This document shows, piece by piece, positions 43,458 to 46,891 of a stretch of 46,891 bases of DNA. This DNA comes from an uncultured Bacteroidia bacterium (GTDB taxonomy: Bacteria; Bacteroidota; Bacteroidia; Bacteroidales; UBA932): NCBI GenBank assembly GCA_902789445.1, contig CADAOB010000011.1, positions 1 through 46,891 of the forward strand, given 5' to 3'. Made by a program: the position numbers and the translations under genes. Positions within the stretch are counted from its first letter, which is position 1; each line of letters begins with the position of its first letter. The notes beneath the pieces are model-generated. The model searched no databases. It was given only the letters and a program-made list of their open reading frames with translations, and was not told where the DNA came from.

Positions 43458-44384
43458 CTATTTCCGGATTGATTCGCTGGCAGGCTGCACCGCGGCGCGG
43501 GAGCGGATGACGAGGAAGACGCCGGCGAAGACCAGCAGGATCGCGAGGCCCTTCTGCCAGGAGATCACATCCAGTCCGGATACGATGCTGATGATGACCG
43601 CGATGATCGGCTGCAGGTAGGTGTACATGCTCACCAGCGTGGGGCGGATGCGCTTCTGTCCGTAGGGGATCAGGAAGTACGCCACAAACGTAGCCATCAC
43701 GACGACATAGAGGATCTCCCAGACGGTCTTGGCAGGGAGGGCGGCATAGTCCGTCGTAATGATATCCTCGTAAGCGAACGGGATGCACAGAATCAGGGAA
43801 AAGAGGAAGCTCCACTTCATGAAAGTCACCACACTGTAACGGGAGATCACAACCCTGAACGCGCCCAGGTAGGTCGCGAAACTGATGCTGTTGAGAAACA
43901 GCAGCACAAAGCCCAGCGGGGCGGTCTTGGCGACGGCGCCGACATTGTGCGTGGAGTTGAAAATAAGCAGCAGGATTCCGAAAAGGCTCACCGCCACACC
44001 CAGCACTTTCTTCCAGGTGATGGGTTCGCCCAGGAAGATGAAGGCGAAGAACATCGTGAAAACCGGCGAGAGCGTAGCCACGATCGACGTGTCGATCGAG
44101 GTGCTTATAGGGATTGCCAGCAGGAAAGACACCTGGGTAATGAACAGTCCGGTCACGGAGGCCAGGGCGATCGGCACGAAATCCTTCTTCGCCACCGGCT
44201 CCTTCGGCATAAAGAGCGAGAGAAGCCAGAACAGCGCTGTCGCACCTGCCGCCCGCAGGAAGAACATCATCATCGGCGAGACGATGCCGACATTGGCGAT
44301 GTCTTTGTTGAATACGATGTTCAGCCCGAAGATCGTATAGGCGCCCGCCACGGCAAGGTGCCCGGCCAGTTGTTCATTTTTCAT
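43458..44384 (-). CDS. EamA/DMT family transporter
   Basis: A 308-residue inner-membrane protein with ten helices in two EamA halves (LAVAGAYTIFGLNIVFNKDI at the start; YLQPIIAVIISIVSGLDVISWQKGLAILLVFAGVF near the end). Substrate unknown. It is the last gene before the mobile-element boundary and has its own TATCTTTG -7 element at 44393-44400. Confidence 0.88.
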   Translation of the reverse strand: MKNEQLAGHLAVAGAYTIFGLNIVFNKDIANVGIVSPMMMFFLRAAGATALFWLLSLFMPKEPVAKKDFVPIALASVTGLFITQVSFLLAIPISTSIDTSIVATLSPVFTMFFAFIFLGEPITWKKVLGVAVSLFGILLLIFNSTHNVGAVAKTAPLGFVLLFLNSISFATYLGAFRVVISRYSVVTFMKWSFLFSLILCIPFAYEDIITTDYAALPAKTVWEILYVVVMATFVAYFLIPYGQKRIRPTLVSMYTYLQPIIAVIISIVSGLDVISWQKGLAILLVFAGVFLVIRSRAAVQPASESIRK

Positions 44385-44392
44385 AACGCTCG

Positions 44393-44400
44393 CAAAGATA
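44393..44400 (-). promoter_or_regulatory. -7 element of the EamA-ygiQ operon
   Basis: Complement TATCTTTG, a perfect TAnnTTTG, 9 bases before the ATG at 44384. -33 unclear. It marks the last chromosome-like signal before the AT-rich gap. Confidence 0.55.
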
Positions 44401-44427
44401 GGAAAATTTCTTGTAGCGCTGAAAACA

Positions 44428-44634
44428 ATCGGAAACGATAGGTTAAGTGGATGATGTAATCATAGAAGCATCAACGCTTTAGCTGAGTATCACCGTGTTT
44501 CCTTTGATTGCATCAATATCGGATGTTTTCATTCATTTTTTGCTGTTTCTGTCTCGTTTTTGTCCCGTTTCAGTTATATTTGCAAAAGCGTTGTAATTAG
44601 TTGATACACAATATATTAACATCGGAAACAATAG
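44428..44634. repeat. Pair of 14-base direct repeats in the gap before the integrases
   Basis: ATCGGAAACGATAG (44428-44441) and ATCGGAAACAATAG (44621-44634) differ at one base. They lie 179 bases apart, the second ending 18 bases before the integrase ATG. They could be arm-type integrase sites or attachment-related repeats. Confidence 0.45.
44575..44582 (+). promoter_or_regulatory. -7 element ahead of the integrase genes
   Basis: TATATTTG, a perfect TAnnTTTG, 70 bases before the integrase ATG. TTTG at 44559-44562 is too close (12 bases) to be a normal -33. Confidence 0.5.
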
Positions 44635-44652
44635 TAAAACAAAACTAAGGAA

Positions 44653-45846
44653 ATGGCTAAAAAGAAAAAAGAAATCAAGGTGAAGGAACCGGTCCGCATC
44701 CGGGAGAAGGTTCTCGAAGACGGAACAATCAGTCTCTATCTCGACATGTACCACAAGGGAAACCGGAAGAAGGAGGGGCTCAAACTCTACATTATCCCGG
44801 AGACGACTCCGGCAGCGAAGCTACAGAACAAGAACACCCGACGGCTCGCCGAGCAGGTCAAGGCCCAGCGGATCCTCGACATCCAGAAGGACGGCCTCGT
44901 GGACTGGGAGAAACTGAAAAAGTCGAGGATAACGCTCGTATCTTGGCTGGAAGACTTTGTGACCTGCGAAGCGCAGTTGTCACCGTCAGGTGTGATCAGC
45001 AAGCGGAACGCGAAGGTGCGGGTCGAGGAATACCTGGCTTCCATCGGGAAGCCGGATCTGCGCCTTTCGGAGGTGGACCGAGAGTTCTGCCGGGGTTTCG
45101 TCGCGTTCCTTAGGACCTGCAAGTCCCACAGGGGAAAGGAAACGATAAGCGAAACCACTGCCCGGTTGTTGATGTCCCGTGTCGCCGCGGCCATGAACAA
45201 AGCCGTCGTGGAGGGCTTGATCCCGAGTAATCCATTCAAGGCCCTGGAATCCAAGGAGAAGCCAAAGATTACGGCCTCCAGACGGGAGTTCCTAACAGTC
45301 GAGGAACTGAAAGTCCTGATCAATACTCCATGCTGCTGCGACATCGTGAAGAAGGCTTTCCTTTTCTCCTGCTTCACCGGCTTGCGCTACAGCGACATGA
45401 AGTCCCTCCTCTGGAGTGAGGTCCATACCGCTGCCGATGGGAAGACTCTCTACATTGAGCACCGGCAGGTCAAAACAAAGAAGACGGTGACGATACCGCT
45501 GTCCGAGGAAGCGCTCCGTTGGATGCCGCGCCAAAAGGAAGGAGTCGATCATGTGTTTCATGAACTGACGGTTTCAACCAAAACGGTTGAGGATGTCCTG
45601 AAAGACTGGATGAAGGACTGCGGAATTGACAAGCATATCACCTATCATTGCAGCCGCCATACGGCGGCGACAACGCTTCTCACCTTAGGTGCCAACCTCT
45701 ACGTGGTCAGCAAACTGATGGGGCACAGCAGCATCCAGATGACCGAGGTGTACGCAAAGATCGTAGACCAGAAGAAGGTCGAGACTATGAATCTCGTGAA
45801 CAACCTTTTCAGCAATCACGCAGTAAAAACCGCAAACGCAATCTAA
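44653..45846 (+). CDS. Tyrosine-type site-specific integrase 1
   Basis: A 397-residue phage-type integrase. The basic start (MAKKKKEIKVKEP) leads into the Bacteroidota Arm DNA-binding domain (about 15-50), the SAM-like core-binding domain (about 95-200) and the catalytic domain (about 210-385). Catalytic residues are R245 (TGLRYSD), H332 and R335 (YHCSRHTAAT), H358 (MGHSSIQ) and Y367 (EVYAKI); a Lys at about 274 fits the beta-hairpin Lys. All are present, so it should be active. The second integrase starts two bases after its stop. Confidence 0.95.
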   Translation: MAKKKKEIKVKEPVRIREKVLEDGTISLYLDMYHKGNRKKEGLKLYIIPETTPAAKLQNKNTRRLAEQVKAQRILDIQKDGLVDWEKLKKSRITLVSWLEDFVTCEAQLSPSGVISKRNAKVRVEEYLASIGKPDLRLSEVDREFCRGFVAFLRTCKSHRGKETISETTARLLMSRVAAAMNKAVVEGLIPSNPFKALESKEKPKITASRREFLTVEELKVLINTPCCCDIVKKAFLFSCFTGLRYSDMKSLLWSEVHTAADGKTLYIEHRQVKTKKTVTIPLSEEALRWMPRQKEGVDHVFHELTVSTKTVEDVLKDWMKDCGIDKHITYHCSRHTAATTLLTLGANLYVVSKLMGHSSIQMTEVYAKIVDQKKVETMNLVNNLFSNHAVKTANAI

Positions 45847-45848
45847 CC

Positions 45849-46891
45849 ATGAAAGTCGAAATCAAGGAAAGGGCATTGAAAGGAGGGAACCGGGGCCTTT
45901 ATCTGGAATACTACGAGAAAGGTTTCCGCAAGAGGGAGAACCTGCATCTGTATCTGATACCGGAGGATGCTCCCAACGCCAAGAACATCAACAAGAGGAC
46001 CTATCTCAAGGCTATGGCGGTCCGATCCGACAGGCTCCTCAATCCTCCGGAGTTCGATAAGAAGCCTGAGCCGGAGGACGGAATCGACAGGACGACGACC
46101 TGGCTGGAATGGTGTGATGAATATATCCGGTACTCCGCAAGTTGCGGCAACGGCGAATCGGCGATGCGGCATAAGTTGACTGTCCGCAAGCGTATCGAAG
46201 AGTATCTTGACCGTATCGACAGGACGGACATCCTCTTGAAGGACGTGAACCCGGAAATCATCAGCGGCCTGTATGACTATATGCGGAACGACTACAGGAA
46301 TCCCGGCCAGATCAAGGAGCGGGAGGGAAGGCTGGCCGATTTCTCCCTGCTGCTGTTCGGGGAGACGGTCAATGCCATCTTCAACAAGGCTCTCCGGGAT
46401 GGTCGGATTAGTTACAACCCTCTCAGGGGGTTGAATAACCTGGAACGTTTCCATGCTCCGGACAAGCACCGCGAGTATCTGACTTCTGAAGAACTGATGC
46501 GGTTCCTGTCCGTGGAGCCGGCAACGGAGACTGAGCGCCAGGTTCAGATAGCCTTCGGCTTTTCCTGTATGACGGGACTCCGGCTGGGTGATGTCCGGCG
46601 GCTCAGGTGGGGCGACATCAAGCCGATGGGAGACGGATTGGCAGTATCCATCGTCCAGCAGAAGACGGGCAGTCCGGTGACGGTTCCCCTGAACGGTTTA
46701 GCTCTCTCACTGCTGCCGCCGCGCCCGGAAAATGATGACGAGAACGTATTCCGCCTGCCGGGGAAATCAGGGAAGGTGACGAAGTATGTCCGCAGCATCC
46801 GCGACAAGGCTGGCATCACAGGAAAGGATCTGACCTTCCATTGCAGCCGCCACACGGCTGCGACATTGGTCATCTCTGCCGGTGCGGAGCT
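45849..46891 (+). CDS. Tyrosine-type site-specific integrase 2 (cut by window edge)
   Basis: The first 347 codons of a second integrase. It has the same layout as its neighbour: Arm domain (GNRGLYLEYYEKGFRKRENLHLYLIPE), core-binding domain (about 90-200) and catalytic domain with Arg in TGLRLGD and HxxR in FHCSRHTAAT. The second His and the Tyr lie beyond the right edge. The two proteins look like diverged paralogues, not copies. The ATG two bases after the first stop implies one transcript. Confidence 0.93.
   Translation, partial: MKVEIKERALKGGNRGLYLEYYEKGFRKRENLHLYLIPEDAPNAKNINKRTYLKAMAVRSDRLLNPPEFDKKPEPEDGIDRTTTWLEWCDEYIRYSASCGNGESAMRHKLTVRKRIEEYLDRIDRTDILLKDVNPEIISGLYDYMRNDYRNPGQIKEREGRLADFSLLLFGETVNAIFNKALRDGRISYNPLRGLNNLERFHAPDKHREYLTSEELMRFLSVEPATETERQVQIAFGFSCMTGLRLGDVRRLRWGDIKPMGDGLAVSIVQQKTGSPVTVPLNGLALSLLPPRPENDDENVFRLPGKSGKVTKYVRSIRDKAGITGKDLTFHCSRHTAATLVISAGAE

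Larger units (their letters stand above)
44401..46891. mobile_element. Left end of an integrated mobile element (two tandem integrases; continues past window)
   Basis: From about 44400 base composition falls sharply: the 252-base gap is clearly AT-rich and the integrase genes are less GC-rich than their neighbours. Two tyrosine integrases follow in tandem on the plus strand. No tRNA or obvious attachment core is visible on the left side; the exact boundary is not defined. The gap holds a 14-base direct repeat (44428-44441, 44621-44634) and a -7-like element. Confidence 0.7.

Noticed and set aside
44385-44652. tRNA gene as integration target
   Set aside because: I could not find a cloverleaf, a T-loop consensus or a CCA-proximal stem in this gap on either strand.

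Overview
The window (about 60% GC by eye) comes from a member of the Bacteroidota, most likely an uncultured or GC-rich Bacteroidales. The evidence is: promoters of the TAnnTTTG type, almost no Shine-Dalgarno sequences, a TonB-dependent receptor paired with a DUF4249 lipoprotein, DUF4296 and DUF5020 proteins, and SAM-like tyrosine integrases at the right edge. Genes are very tightly packed, and many stop and start codons overlap by 1 to 11 bases.

Layout. (1) 1-6653, minus strand: purine operon purE-purL-purM-purN-purH, with purH cut by the left edge. (2) 6775-12302, plus strand and divergent from it: pyrimidine operon pyrC-pyrK-pyrD-pyrF-pyrE-pyrB. Its leader contains an 18-codon ORF running into a strong intrinsic terminator, and an AAATTT start region that recalls E. 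coli pyrBI control. PyrB carries the zinc domain of PyrI as a C-terminal extension but lacks the allosteric domain. (3) 12364-15837, minus: nucleobase uptake set (UraA-like permease, DUF5020 outer-membrane protein, AzgA/PbuG-like permease). (4) 15936-26317, minus: a ten-gene run. It starts with a DUF4296 lipoprotein, dtd, deoC and an SAH/MTA-deaminase-like amidohydrolase. It continues into a signalling block: (p)ppGpp synthetase, a SpoT-type HD hydrolase fused to an APH-type kinase, a diacylglycerol-kinase domain fused to an RsbW-like ATPase, a Cache-HAMP-SpoIIE phosphatase, a STAS antagonist and a secreted metallophosphatase. (5) 26374-27786, plus: two conserved membrane-associated proteins of unknown function. 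(6) 27787-28481: a 695-base non-coding stretch of tandem repeats and four long inverted repeats. (7) 28482-34257, minus: glycosyltransferase, EamA transporter, racemase, ftsY, pheT. (8) 34303-41857, minus: acidic protein, ClC channel/antiporter, Tex, TonB receptor, DUF4249 lipoprotein. (9) 41916-44384, minus: EamA transporter and YgiQ-type radical SAM protein. (10) 44401-46891: start of a mobile element with two tandem tyrosine integrases, the second cut by the right edge.

Much of the left half concerns nucleotides: making purines and pyrimidines, importing bases, breaking down deoxynucleosides, and alarmone signalling. The most novel candidate is the operon joining (p)ppGpp synthesis and hydrolysis to a partner-switch (SpoIIE/STAS/RsbW-like) module through two unusual fusion proteins. 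The second is the pyr leader. No tRNA, rRNA or CRISPR array was seen.
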